A DNA stretch of 64,000 nucleotides from Valencia hispanica (GCA_963556495.2 OY747712.1:16799235-16863234); one strand, 5' to 3'; shown: positions 45,346 to 56,242, counted from the stretch's first letter. Notes: generated from the sequence alone by a model not told the origin. Made by a program: numbers and translations.

Positions 45346-46115
45346 TGGAAGACCGCGGTGGCAGCCGGCTTACCCAGCGCCCCTTGTAAAACCACAAAAA
45401 AACGTGTAGCACCTTTTTGTAGTCATGCCGATGAGTCTGATTGTCACATGTTGGATTTTTCGTTTTTATTTCTCAAGGAATAAAGTTGTGCGCTGAACTT
45501 AAAACTTGTCAAACCTGAATGGTTCAGAGGAGAGAAATGCATAAATGGTAGTTTTGGATAAAGCTGTACGTTTCCTATGGTATTTTTATTCAGCTACTGA
45601 CAAATTGAGCTAAACAACCAGAGGATGTTTTTTAGCTGCTGGAAGTTTATTGTATTTTTGGATGTTTGTTTCTGTTTCAGAGTAATCTTAATTCATATTA
45701 AAATATCTGACAATTAAAAAAAAAAGAGGAAAAAAATATATATATACATTTGACTGCATTCCATTGTCGAACGAGATAAATTTTGATCTGTATCTTTCAG
45801 TGGACAACGGCTAAATGTACATCTAGTGGTATGGCCCTCTTAATAGAAATTGCCTCGGACAGGGTTCCCATACGAGCAATCAAAATATGTCCGTGTTGTG
45901 TCTGAAGCTTTTCTGTGTAATAAACAAAAAGCAAGGTTTCAGAGGTCACCACGCTAAGTGCATCATAGAGGCGATTTGCTGCTGGTGCAATACACCTTGG
46001 TTTGTTTATCTGATAAGAACAGTGGTTCTATCATTGATTTATGGGTTCATTAATCTGTGTGGCTTCTATTTTGCCAATGCTGTTAAACTTCTCAGACTTA
46101 TCTTGATCTGTGCAT
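45346..46115. other. Unassigned non-coding DNA
   Basis: Includes a small frame at 45,887-46,210 without recognisable motifs. No further feature. Confidence 0.3.
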
Positions 46116-46460
46116 TTAAAGGTTTTTTCGTCACTCGACATTCAAATCAGAACAAGGAATTAAACCTAGACTTTCAGGACGTTCAGCAACCTTCAGTCAT
46201 AAAACCTTAATGTTTGAAAGAGGAACTATAGTCCTTTTTTTTTGCTTGTGATCTTTGTTTCTGAATTGTTTTGGTTTTTGGGACTTTAGTGCTGTAGTGT
46301 TTGTAAAAATGCTGTTGGTGTGCCAACATTTTACACACTAATAAATATCTTGATTTGTCAAGGGACAGATGTGTATATAAAGGTAATTTCATCAGCTGAA
46401 ATTCAAATCAGAACAAGGAATTAAGCCCAGGCATTCAGGACCTTTTAGCAACTTTCAGTA

Positions 46461-46940
46461 TCCATCCATTAGGGCTGGGCGATATGACCTCAAATCTATA
46501 TTGCGATATGATCTAAAGCATGTGCAGGAACGATATCTATTGCAATATATTCTTTTCTTTATATGTCATTGCAGCTGAATAACAACTTCAAGAAAGTTAT
46601 ATAAGGTAAAAGAAATAGGCCGAACCATTTGTCCTGTATCATAGCTAAATGTTTGGCGTTTGCAGACAAAAGGAAGTGTAAAAATCAGTTTAGTATTTAG
46701 TAAGTTATGATTTAATAACTGTGCTGACGCTTCATTGCATCTGCCAAACAGATAAAAAGTAGAGCTGGGGAAACCGCTCAAATATGGCAACCCCACAACT
46801 CATCGTGCAAATAGGCAGTAGCGGTCGATGCAGTGTCTACTCTTAATATATGTCTATGCCTACACCGGAACACCTCAGGGAGGCGTCCTAACCAGATGCC
46901 ACCTCAACTGACTACTCTCAATGTGGAGGAGCAGTGGCTC
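46461..46940 (-). mobile_element. LINE insertion with 11-bp target duplication
   Basis: The sequence AACTTTCAGTA occurs at both 46,450-46,460 and 46,941-46,951. The left end carries a 'tccatccatt' tail, and the right part (46,855-46,940: 'caccggaacacctcaggga', 'ggcgtcctaaccagatgcc', 'tgtggaggagcagtggctc') is the C-terminal coding region of the LINE family also at 3.4 and 14.4 kb, read on the minus strand. Its middle is occupied by a hAT MITE. Not coding. Confidence 0.8.
46470..46850. mobile_element. hAT-type MITE ('gggctgggcgatatg')
   Basis: Begins 'agggctgggcgatatgacct' with 'atattgcgatatgatc', the start of a very common fish hAT family. It is nested inside the LINE at 46,461-46,940. The right end is mutated and placed approximately. 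Confidence 0.6.
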
Positions 46941-47095
46941 AACTTTCAGTAATAAAACATAAATGTTTGAAAGATGAATTATATATTTTTTTCTTGTGAT
47001 CTTTGTTTCTGATGTGTTTTGGGTTTGTGGGTCTTAAGTCGTGTTGTGCTAGTCGAAAGGCTCTGTTAGGGTGCCGACATTTCACACCCAATTAG

Positions 47096-47569
47096 AGCAC
47101 TATGCCTGATTCACACAGAGTGTGGAACGGATGCGGTCCGACTGTCATTCACATTGACTGCGGTTCAAGTCTGGAACGTCTTTGGAAAGCACAGAGTGAA
47201 AGCAATGAATGTTTAGCTATAGTTTGCAACACATCGACAAAATTTGACATTTTTAAAAGATATACTTGTAAAAAAAAAAAGTGAACTATCATACACTGTG
47301 AACTGATATCCCAGTCATTAATAATAAAAGAAACAGCCAGAAAAAAAATGCTGCACAGGTTTTATTTTTAAATATACCAGACGAACTTCGCTGGCTCATT
47401 TCTCACTTCCTGTCTGGCTCATTTAAATTCCATTGACATAATATACATATATATGTCTATAGTAATTACTTTAACGGAATTAAATATTGATATCTGGGTC
47501 AGATCAGAATCCTAAAATCCCACATCCAAGCATTTCTTCTCATAACAAAACAAAACGTCACATCATAAT
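47096..47569. other. Unassigned non-coding DNA
   Basis: The start (47,103-47,200, 'gattcacacagagtgtgga') may be part of a MITE, but no partner end was found. Confidence 0.3.
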
Positions 47570-47960
47570 CCATACCATTTTATTTGTAAAGCACATTTAA
47601 AAACAGTAATTACATCTGACCAAAGTAAAAACTACATAAAATAGGTGAGAAAGGGTAAAAAAAAAATCTACTGTAGAATAAAGGGGGGACGGCATAACAC
47701 TGAATAAAATTACAAGCAAATCAGTAAAATATGTCACCGAGTTAACGTGGGTTTTATAAACAGGATTTAAAAACCGCAAGAGATGGTGCATGCCTAATGT
47801 TCAAAGAGAGATCATTTTACAGCTTAGGAGCAAAAACTGAGTAGGCTTCTGTCATCTCTGGTTTAAAAAGAGGTTTTCAGCACAATCAGATATTTGGTCA
47901 GCTGGCCGAAGAGTGGATGATGGGATGAACACAAAATGTGCAGCTTTAAAACGTCTTCAA
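47570..47960 (-). repeat. L2-type LINE 3' portion
   Basis: Antisense blocks: 'tttatttgtaaagcacattt' (3' end), 'gatggtgcatgcctaatgtt', 'agagagatcattttacagct' and 'tctgtcatctctggtttaaa'. They match the C-terminal and 3' untranslated parts of a fish L2-type LINE. No frame survives. Confidence 0.55.
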
Positions 47961-48150
47961 GATATGGGAAAATTATGAATTCTGATCAAAATGACAAATC
48001 ATAAATATCTTCATCAAAAGAAGAAACAAAAGTACATTTTCATTTTATTTTTTTGCCAGAGTTAATGTTTAATGTAGTAAAATCTTTTTTTATTACTGTA
48101 AGCTAAACTAAAGGTCATTTAAAAAGTTCTGTTGGCATCAGAGTTTAGCA

Positions 48151-48171
48151 CCCCCCCCCCCCCCCCCCCCC
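48151..48171. repeat. Poly-C run of 21 bases
   Basis: Uninterrupted C homopolymer, G-quadruplex-capable on the opposite strand and prone to length change or sequencing error. Confidence 0.95.
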
Positions 48172-48399
48172 GTAAAAAAAAGTCCTATTTTAACATTGAT
48201 CATTATTGATTAATGCACAAAAAGCATTTTTTAACGTGTTGCTTAACATGACATGAGCAAAATTGGCCAGCTTCATAATGCCCAGAGATTTTAGTCTTTT
48301 ACACAAACAGCCTCAGAAATTATGAAGTTTCTATGTTCTCTAGGTAAAACACTTAAGAATCCTGTTTTGACAACTTGCAGCACTTCACATTGTACTTAA

Positions 48400-48566
48400 A
48401 GTGTAACTGAACCCCATGAAAAATCATAACCCCAAAAAGTGTAGAATTAAACAAGTTTACACGAAAATGTAAAAAAAATCCCAGAAACTAAAAGACTGCA
48501 TTGGTAAATACCCATTTATACAGTTTAGAAGCAAAAAAAAAAGTTGTTTTGGGGTTTAGTTACTCT
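48400..48566. mobile_element. Complete 167-bp TTAA-flanked MITE
   Basis: The left end AGTGTAACTGAACCCC and the right end, reverse-complemented, AGAGTAACTAAACCCC are inverted repeats. TTAA lies immediately outside each (48,396-48,399 and 48,567-48,570). Its interior matches 11,736-11,880 in opposite orientation. No coding capacity. Likely mobilised in trans by a piggyBac- or Kolobok-type transposase. Confidence 0.88.
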
Positions 48567-48571
48567 TTAAA

Positions 48572-49015
48572 TCTTCTGTGAGAAGAAGCTACTGAGTGAC
48601 AAAGGTGCAGATCTACTCTTACAATTTAGTTTTGTATTGACCCCAAAATCTCTACAAGACTAAAAGTCAACTGTTATCATGTGGGAGCTCAATTTTCATG
48701 AGTGTGACCATCAGTTGCACAGCCATCCATATTTTATGCTTTTCTGCCAGATCAGGTTAACTCATGGTTAAGAATAGATACCAGACATAGCTAATGTGTC
48801 TGCAGATGGAACTCCAAGATTGGGCTGAATGAAGCAGGAGAAAATAAAGTATGAAAATAATTAAAGGCAGCGAGAAGAGCTGCTGAATAGGCTCAAGATT
48901 CGGGGTTGATGCTCTAACATCCTACATACAGAAGGTTACAAAGACTACTTCAAATACTCAGATCTGGTCAGCCTTCTACTGCACTTACATACATACAAAG
49001 AGTGCCAGAGGTGGT
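48572..49015. other. Unassigned non-coding DNA
   Basis: No supported feature. Confidence 0.3.
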
Positions 49016-49079
49016 AGAAGTCATCGTTTACCTGCTGTGCATGCCTTCACTTGAACAAGGGGCGTGGTGGAGTGAGAAT

Positions 49080-49155
49080 CTTTTTCTTTTATCTCTGCAG
49101 TGCCTTCAACACCATCCGTTCTCCCCTACTGAGAGACAAGCTCTGGAAATGTAGG
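49080..49155 (+). pseudogene. Tiny LINE reverse-transcriptase remnant
   Basis: 'gcagtgccttcaacaccatc' encodes S-A-F-N-T-I-R-S-P-L-L, matching the (S)xAF(D/N)T(I/V) catalytic-domain motif of LINE reverse transcriptases. The sequence decays on both sides. Too short for a family assignment. Confidence 0.5.
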
Positions 49156-50285
49156 TGGACCAAACTCTGATTTACTAGATAACAGATTGCCTTGCTGTGA
49201 AAACCACAGTTTGTGGAGCCAAACACGATTACCTCAGCTCATCTCTCTACTGAGCTTTACTGACCACTGTTGATCAGATTCACCTGATCCTGGTTGCAGT
49301 AATCACCTTCCTCAATATAAATACTCTTCTTTTCTTCAGACCTTTATTCAGATCCTCACATTGCTATGCCTGCCTGTTTCATTTGATACTTTCTGCCTTT
49401 TAATCTGTGCATTATTTTAGGATTCAAACAACAATTTTCTTGTTTTTCTTTGTAAGACTTCACCATTGCGTCCTGTTTCCTGTCACCAAATTTACAGCTA
49501 ATTTATATAGCACTTTGCTAGTCCAACCCATGGTCCAACCAACCTTTTAAAGCACTTTTACACTGCATGTCACATTCGACTTATCAGAAAATTACATTCC
49601 CTGTTATTAGCAGTTTTTACTAAGATTCTATCCACAGTTTTTTGTTTTTCATTTACATGGCACTTCTAGGCTGTTTCTATAATCAGTAGTGTCAAAACTG
49701 AGTAGCACAATTATATGTCATTTGAGAATAACATCTGATCTGTTCTTTGACGTTGGTATGTACATCTCATGCCGACAGTCTTGCTCTGCCAGTTGCCTTG
49801 CCATTATATCGTCTGCCACATATTCCCAACTTTGATCTTTGGTATCTGGCACCCATCTTTTGAGAACACTGATTGAAGGTGATGGGGTGAATATTAGAAA
49901 TGGAGATTTTGCTGTCCTCTGATATAATTGGTGGACATTTTAGAGTTGTCAGTAATAGTGGCATACCTGAAGCTCTCGATTATTCTATGCAGATCCTCAG
50001 ATGTAAAACTAAAGACTATTTATTTAAAGGAATGTTATTTAATGGAAGGAATTTAATGAATAATGTAGGGCCTTGTCTGATGGCGTAAAATACAGCATGT
50101 CGAACAGGAAGTTTAAAAGCTATTCAAATGTCTACATCAAACAGAACTTCTGCAATAGATCTGCATTAATAATAATCTAAATATCCTGTCTGTAGAGCAG
50201 GTTTGACAGGAAAACATTGTTAATAAGATGATACATAATCAAAGTTTCTTGTTGATGATCAGGCAGGTGGAAGTGCTAAGTAGTC
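49156..50285. other. Unassigned DNA with short repeat pieces
   Basis: 49,497-49,590 ('atttatatagcactttgcta', 'gcacttttacactgcatg') resembles a dispersed fish repeat of the 'tatatagcgcttt' type. The rest shows nothing definable. Confidence 0.3.
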
Positions 50286-51285
50286 TCGATTGTTTTGGTT
50301 AACCAGTATCCACCAGGATTTTCACTATGAGGAAAACACTTAGGCCAGTTTGAAATCTCTCCATAACTTTCTCTCTGACCTGTCTGCTGGGTTCCAGGGT
50401 TTTCATGATGGCCTTTGTTCTCTAACTTTCTCTAACAAACCTCTGTGGCCTTCATAGAACAGCTGGATTCACTCTGAGATTAAAGTGGTATTTAATCTCA
50501 GAGTGAATCCAGCTGTTCTATGATGGCCACAGAGGTTGGTGAACTCTTTTCACAGATTCACAGCTCAGGTGGGATAATCTACACACTTAAATGATTACCT
50601 TTAGAAATCAGACTTCTTGAGGCAAGATTATTGAAAAGAAATTAGAGAAATTCCCCTCAGCAGTTTTTCAGAAGCCATGTGGGACAAACCATACATGTAA
50701 AAGGAGCTCTGCTCGAATGAAACTAAATTAGACCTTTTCAGTCTACAAGCAAAAAGCTGTGTGTGGAGAGGGGAATGAACACCCTGAAAAATGTTTTTTT
50801 TTAATTTTTTATGAGGGAGTTCTGGAAGAAAACCTGTGGGAGACTGAGCATGACAAACCGAAGCAGGACAACAATCCTAATCTTATAATGGTTTAGATCA
50901 AATGGTCCAATCAAACTCTAGACCTACATCTAATTCAGAAGATTTATCAAAACCTAAAAGTGTATGTCCATAGCCACTTTAATGTTTGCAATGTTGAATG
51001 GGCAAGAATCTAATTCTTTAAAATTGCAAAGTTGGCAAAGATGAACTTCAAAAAATTTGAGGCTGTAATTGCCACTAAAGTTGGTTTTGCTTATTATTGA
51101 CTCAGAGGCCTGGATACAAATGTACTTGACACTTTCCAGTTTGTATTTTCTTGTGTAAAACATATGCATCCTTTTCCTTCCACTTTCTTTAAAGAATACA
51201 ATAAAACCCAATAAGCTTTGTAGATGAGACATGACAAAATGTGAAAAAATTCAAGGGGTAGGAATACTTTTGCGAGTCACTATAT
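50286..51285. mobile_element. Tc1-like family A copy folded back on itself
   Basis: Left of 50,485 the family A sequence is in antisense ('cataactttctctctgacct', 'aaacctctgtggccttcat'). Right of 50,490 it is in sense ('aatctcagagtgaatcc', then 'gtctacaagcaaaaagctgt', 'ggaagaaaacctgtggg', 'ggtttagatcaaatgg' and the terminus 'aggggtaggaatacttttgc'). The switch point is a 47-bp-arm hairpin. No open transposase frame. Confidence 0.75.
50438..50537. repeat. Near-perfect 47-bp inverted repeat
   Basis: 50,438-50,484 and 50,491-50,537 are reverse complements with one mismatch and a 6-base loop (gtggta). It lies at the orientation switch of a Tc1 relic. Confidence 0.95.
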
Positions 51286-52090
51286 AAAATATTGAAAAAG
51301 ATCTTTAAAAAGTTCTTGCCTCCGAAAAAACAAAGATAAATGAACTAACTAGGGAACAGTTTATTTTTGCGTCCCAAACAGATTTTCTAATGGTGGAGGT
51401 ACAGCAGGAAAGAGAGAACAGCTCACGCTTGAAAGACTCAGACTGAGTCACAGTGTCGGCCGGCTTAATGAGGCCCAAACCAGGTCCATTTCTCTTGTCG
51501 CCTTTATCTAGCGAAACGTAAACATTACATATCTGTTGATCACAACCGCTTTTTCCTCCTCCTTTTAATCTCCCACTAAACAACGACTGACCCTTTGAGG
51601 CTTTCCTCTGTTGGAGGATTCCGATTTTTGTCTTGTCATCTAAAATGGAGATGTATGGGCTTGTGCCGCCAGCCTCGATTGAGGCTTGACGTGTTGCAGG
51701 GTCTCAGGTGTCAGGAGCCATTTCCCGGCCAGGGTCCCGAACAGAACAAGATTAGGTCCATTTATCTGATTTCAGATTGCTCTAAACCTATTTCAACTGT
51801 CATTTACTCTGTGAGTGGGTCATTAGTCCTACATCTGTTTTGTTTTGTGCCACGCCTCTGGGCTGTGTGTGTGAGTGCTGGCCTGTGAGTGTCTGCGATG
51901 GTCTGAACAGACTGAAAACGGCAGAAACAAACATACAACAAAACTAATTTGTCTGTCGTATTCTCACCAAGATGACGCAAAAAATTTCGTTAAATGGAGT
52001 AAGGGTCTTCTGTTTAACATCAAACTGTGCTTGAAGGACCTTTTCAAAGCAAAATACCAGAACCAAGAATTTGGAATAATGTAATTTTGA
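51286..52090. other. Unique DNA, candidate conserved non-coding block
   Basis: 51,340-51,900 is GC-balanced, without repeat signatures and without convincing frames. It contains 'tttgaggctttcctctg', 'ccatttatctgatttcag' and 'aacctatttcaactgtca'. Regulatory function is only a possibility. Confidence 0.3.
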
Positions 52091-52094
52091 GTAG

Positions 52095-52600
52095 GGTAGT
52101 ATTCATGTCCCTTAAACTTTTTCACACTTTTTCACATTACAACAATAAACTCTAATGTATTTTAGTATGCAAACCCACAGTATGATAGTGCCACCAATGG
52201 TGCATGTAGGCCAAAGTGTTTAACTATGTTCTTCTTGACCAGCCTTTTTACACGTGTTTGTCGTTTTCCTTGCATGGCTTATGGCACACTTTAAAGGAGA
52301 TTTTTTTTTCTTTTTTGCATTTCGTTGGATTTCTTTCTGATGAAGTCAATATTTGTAATGTACGTGACTAATAGTTGTCCTATCAATAGATTATTGCACC
52401 TGAGCAGCATCTCCACAGTTTCTGTGAGCTTCCTCTTTGCTTCTCTGATTAATGCTTTTCTTGTCCTGCTTGTTTAAGTGGATGGCCATTGCATGGTAGG
52501 TTTGTGTTTGTCCCTTTACATTTTCTGGTGGTGGATTAAACACTGCTCTGTGTGATGTTCATACTTTAATATATTGATTTATAACCTGACAGTTAAATTC
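52095..52600 (-). mobile_element. Tc1-like family A relic
   Basis: Antisense order: 'cacactttttcacattacaa', 'gactaatagttgtcctatc', 'gcttctctgattaatgct', 'gtggatggccattgcatgg', 'tggtggattaaacactgctc' and 'ataacctgacagtt'. This corresponds to the N-terminal helix-turn-helix half of the transposase, on the minus strand. Stops interrupt all frames. Confidence 0.65.
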
Positions 52601-53044
52601 TCTTCACTCAAAAAATACTTTATTAATCTCAAAAGGAAAAAAAATGTTTTAATTCATATTATTATACAGGGTTCTTTAAAGGGGAGATATGCAAATGCAA
52701 CTTTTTCATCCTTTTGTTTTGTCATTTGAGTCTCTGCTGCCTCTATAAATACTCCAAATGTGAATAAAAACCATCGTCAGAAATCTTGTTCTTCTGCAAG
52801 TGGTTTGAAAAAGTGCCTAATTGTGACGTAACACTCGCAGAATTTGCATATAATCCCCCCTCACTGGTCAAACCCCACCCCCCAATTCCAATTCCATGTG
52901 TGGCAAACCTGCAGCCTGGTGACAACATGGGTGGGCGTGGGCGTGACAGAGCCTTTTAAAATGCTCATTCTGAAAGGGACTGAAATTGTCAAGAATTGAG
53001 ATTGCTTTATAAGAGAGTGATTTCGTGCAAAGAACTTAATTAAC
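52601..53044. other. Unassigned non-coding DNA
   Basis: A 'actttattaatctcaaaagg' piece near 52,617 may be a LINE tail. Otherwise nothing is supported. Confidence 0.3.
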
Positions 53045-53741
53045 ATGTTTTGTACATAGACTGTATATAACTGGACGAAGCCTCGGTGACGTCCCCCATA
53101 GGTTTCTGAAGAGCAAAAATGAAGCCAAATGGGCGGTTCCCACCGCCCCACCATCTTGGCTGTGTCACGCGTCTCGTCACTCCCAGAAAATACAAAATGG
53201 GCAAAGAGGTGGAGCTGAGAGTGACGCTGTGAGGGCGGGGCGGATGAATGACACTTTGAGCCGATGTAGCCAGGAGCTAGTCCTGGAGCTAACTGAAGCT
53301 AACGGAGGTTAGCGGGCGCCTTTAGCCTGAAAGCCGCAGTAGAGCAACTCTGCTACCCTCTTCCATCCAGGCTGTAAATACAATATTAAATCGGTAAGTT
53401 AACATTTAAATTGAAATAATTTATTTAAATGAAATATCATTAACTTAATGCAAGTTTTCAATAATATTTTTAACTTAGTTATTAATAGTGTATGAGATAA
53501 ATACAACATATTTATATTAATACATGATTGTATTTACCCTAATTGTTAGTGATTGTACAACCGTGTAGGATCTCCCAGTTAAAAAATTGTTCTTACAGCT
53601 ATTGTAGATTAGCAACAGCTAATATGAATAATTTTGATCCTACAGTCAATTCTGCAATGTATGAATTTTACTAATCATTTATTGAGGTCTGGGAAGGGAT
53701 AAGTTGCACTCTAAGTAAGACACTTGTGTTTCTTTTTATAG

Positions 53742-54290
53742 ATGTTTACCAGGTCACAATGGCTGCATGCCTGTCCTTCACAACAGCCAAACAAAGCAGA
53801 AAATGTAAGTACCTGTCTCCATCACTTCATGTAGAATTTTAATAGTATTATACTTTCAACCAATAGGCCACACCTGTGCAACTGCCATTGATTATGTTAG
53901 TTTTTTTCTCCATAGCCATTTGGATCATTAGAGACAGCTATGTCTGACATAGTTCTAAGAGAGCTGAAGAAACCATCGGAGAAAACCTCGGCCTCCCAGA
54001 CGTCTGTATCTCCTGGTTTGGCTGGAGGGGCTGAGGTGGAAAGGCCTTCTCCCTTTTTTTTTCAACTCCCTGTGAGGAAGAGTAGCTCTAGATGTCCTCA
54101 TCAGCTGTGGCGGAGATGACCTGGGGATGGTCACCAGTGTCAAGTTGGTCAACATGATGATGGAGGACCTGAACCAGCTTAACCTTCTCCACCCTCAAAT
54201 GTCATCAATAGAGGGAAGGTGTAAACCCAGCAAAAATAGAAAAGGCCAGGAAGTTTGTCAACAGTGTTATGGTTTCTTTTATTCCTAGTT
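53742..54290 (+). pseudogene. Unidentified two-exon gene remnant inside the 53-kb element
   Basis: A leader with donor TCG|GTAAGT (53,393) precedes an exon at 53,742-53,804 (acceptor 'tttttatag', donor AAT|GTAAGT) encoding MFTRSQWLHACPSQQPNKAEN. The next exon starts at 53,916 after 'ctccatag' and continues in phase: PFGSLETAMSDIVLRELKKP, then a Ser/Thr-rich stretch to a stop at 54,117. A +1 shift in or after the T-tract at 54,053-54,063 would open a longer frame to 54,290, containing VALDVLISCGGDDLGMVTSV and MMEDLNQLNLLHP. I recognise no domain; the product is unknown. Correct splice signals, phase match and the two long frames argue for a once-real gene, probably of the transposon. Confidence 0.45.
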
Positions 54291-55013
54291 TAAATGGTGC
54301 CATCTTTATGCATCCTCACATTACACATGGCAGTCCTTTTGGACAATTGATGTTAAAGCAAACAGTATAACTATAGCCCTGATTGTTATGTCTAATGTGT
54401 TGTTGGTGTAGTTTTTTTTTGTAGCTACAAAACTATGATTTTTTTTTTCTTTTAATGGAAACAATGTCTGTGTGAAAGAAAAACAGAAACTTCATTGATT
54501 TGTTGTTTATTTAATCAAAAACAGAAAACGGACAGCACCTAATGATATGAAAGAAGTGGCATTAAAGGTGATGCACATTTATTAAGTACTTCTCCTTATG
54601 ATCTTCCTCTAGTTTTAGGCGATTGATATGATCTGTAAGGAAAAAAAATTTTTTTATTAAAAACAACTTAAAATTTCTACATTGCATTCAACATTAGTTG
54701 GAAACCAACTCATCACAAGACAAAACGTGCTGTAAACAAATGACCACACAGACATAACACGTATGGGTGTATGTATAAAAGTAGAACAATGAAGGTGAAT
54801 CCCATATAACAGCATATCAGAAATGGTTAAAGCCTTAACTGACAACTCTTATAAATTTAAAAAAAGTTAAAAATCTGACAACAAAATATGAAATATCTGG
54901 AGTTAGTTAGAGAAAAAAAGGATAAAAAAAAAACAGATGTGCCTCTAAGATAAGGCTGCTTGGTCGACAACGGGTTGAAATGATCACATTTCTTATCTAC
55001 TTTATATGTTAAA

Positions 55014-55035
55014 ACCGTCAAAATAACGTGCAGGT

Positions 55036-55066
<31 letters not shown>

Positions 55067-55072
55067 AATATG

Positions 55073-55130
<58 letters not shown>

Positions 55131-55140
55131 TGTATATATG

Positions 55141-55231
<91 letters not shown>

Positions 55232-55280
55232 ATGTGTGTGTGTCTTGACCGCGAAGCGATCAATACGTTATTTTGACGGT
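55014..55280. mobile_element. Microsatellite-filled block with perfect 16-bp inverted ends
   Basis: ACCGTCAAAATAACGT (55,014-55,029) and its exact reverse complement (55,265-55,280) flank (CA)n, (TA)n and (GTAT)n tracts. Near the right end is 'gaccgcgaagcgatc'. This may be a MITE whose inside was replaced by expanding simple repeats. The 113-codon antisense frame across it, rich in Ile-Tyr, is an artefact. Confidence 0.65.
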
Positions 55281-56139
55281 GAAATGAGCATAATTCAATA
55301 ATTTTGTCAAATAAAATCATGAAGCCCCTTTTGTCCATAATTTTTACTAAAACCAGCATAGTTAACTAGCTACTTTGCTAATAAAGGAGCTCAGCTAGCA
55401 GGAGCTTCACCTACAAAATAATGTACAGAAATATTATTTTACTTACCGAAAAAAATGTAGCAGAGACTTCTTAAGACGGTCTGTCAGTGCAATCAGTACC
55501 ACAGCAAGCCATCTTTGTCCAATAAGTGCACGATTTATATCTAAACACTAATAAAGTTTGTGGATACAACTGATGTCCAAGTTCAGAAAAAGGAAATAGC
55601 CAAAGTCTTAACGTGAGTCCCAAGATGAAGGCCTTCCCCGGAGCAAGCAGGGGGTGTAAGCAGTCTATGGCGGCAAGCTGCTAGCCACCGTTAGCCACTA
55701 GCGCTGACGGCTCATCCGAGACCTGTCAGTCAAAAGGACACGCCCCTAATTATTCATAATTTCGAAATTAAATTATGTCTAAACGGATGAGTTAGAAAAA
55801 AATTCACCCCCCTCAGAGTTGTCATGACTATAAACCTGACCTATTAAACCTAAAATGGTTTTTTGAACCAGGCTGTAAACATGTTTATTTCTGCTGTGAA
55901 GTTGGCCTTTTAAACATGGGAGTCAATGGGAAATTGCTCCTTTCTGGAGCCAGCCCCCAGCGGATGAGGGGTGAACTGCAATTTTTGTTACTTCCGGGTT
56001 GGCCTCAATTCTGAGCGGCAGAGTTTGCCCCTTGATTTTGTACAGACCATAGTACCCAAGTCGAGTCCTCAAGAGCAACTATCCAGCGACTTTTAAATGA
56101 ATCCCTTTAACAACACACCGTAATCAAGTTATTGGTTTG

Positions 56140-56242
56140 TTATGAACTTTGGGTAGTGACCAAAAGAACAAGATTGCGGATACAAGCGGCTGAAATTAGT
56201 TTTCTCCGCAGGGTGACTGGACTCTCTCTTAGAGATGTGTAT
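56140..56242 (+). repeat. Short LINE C-terminal fragment
   Basis: 'gttatgaactttgggtagtg', 'gcggatacaagcggctgaaa' and 'ggactctctcttagagatgt' encode, with breaks, R-I-Q-A-A-E-I-S-F-L-R and S-L-R-D. These are the same C-terminal segment as at 3.4 kb, here on the plus strand. Confidence 0.65.

Larger units (their letters stand above)
46116..47095 (+). repeat. Diverged tandem duplication, second copy interrupted
   Basis: Copy 1 (about 46,116-46,375) and copy 2 (about 46,377-46,460 plus 46,941-47,095) share 'attcaaatcagaacaaggaa', 'aatgtttgaaag' and 'cttgtgatctttgtttctga', at a spacing of ~261 bp. Copy 2 is interrupted by a 480-bp insertion. Base differences of roughly 10-20% suggest an old duplication. 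Confidence 0.8.
53045..56050 (+). mobile_element. Large element with a spliced gene; family also at 28.6-29.35 kb
   Basis: The left part (53,050-53,390, starting 'acatagactgtatataact') and the right part (55,690-56,045, ending 'ccccttgattttgtacagac') both match the shorter reverse-oriented copy at 28,610-29,350, which defines the element. Left-end sequence 'gaagctaacggaggttagcg' is GC-rich and promoter-like. The interior, absent from the short copy, holds splice sites and a two-exon frame, then a microsatellite-bearing inverted repeat. No known transposase motif was recognised. The terminal motif 'catagactgtatata' recurs in many fish transposons. Confidence 0.65.

Noticed and set aside
49160..49460. 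Possible LTR or promoter-like 'aatataaatactc' segment
   Set aside because: Only a TATA-like string and vague resemblance to retrotransposon leaders; no second copy or boundaries.
55018..55359. 113-codon frame rich in Ile and Tyr
   Set aside because: It is the translation of (TA)n and (GTAT)n microsatellites.
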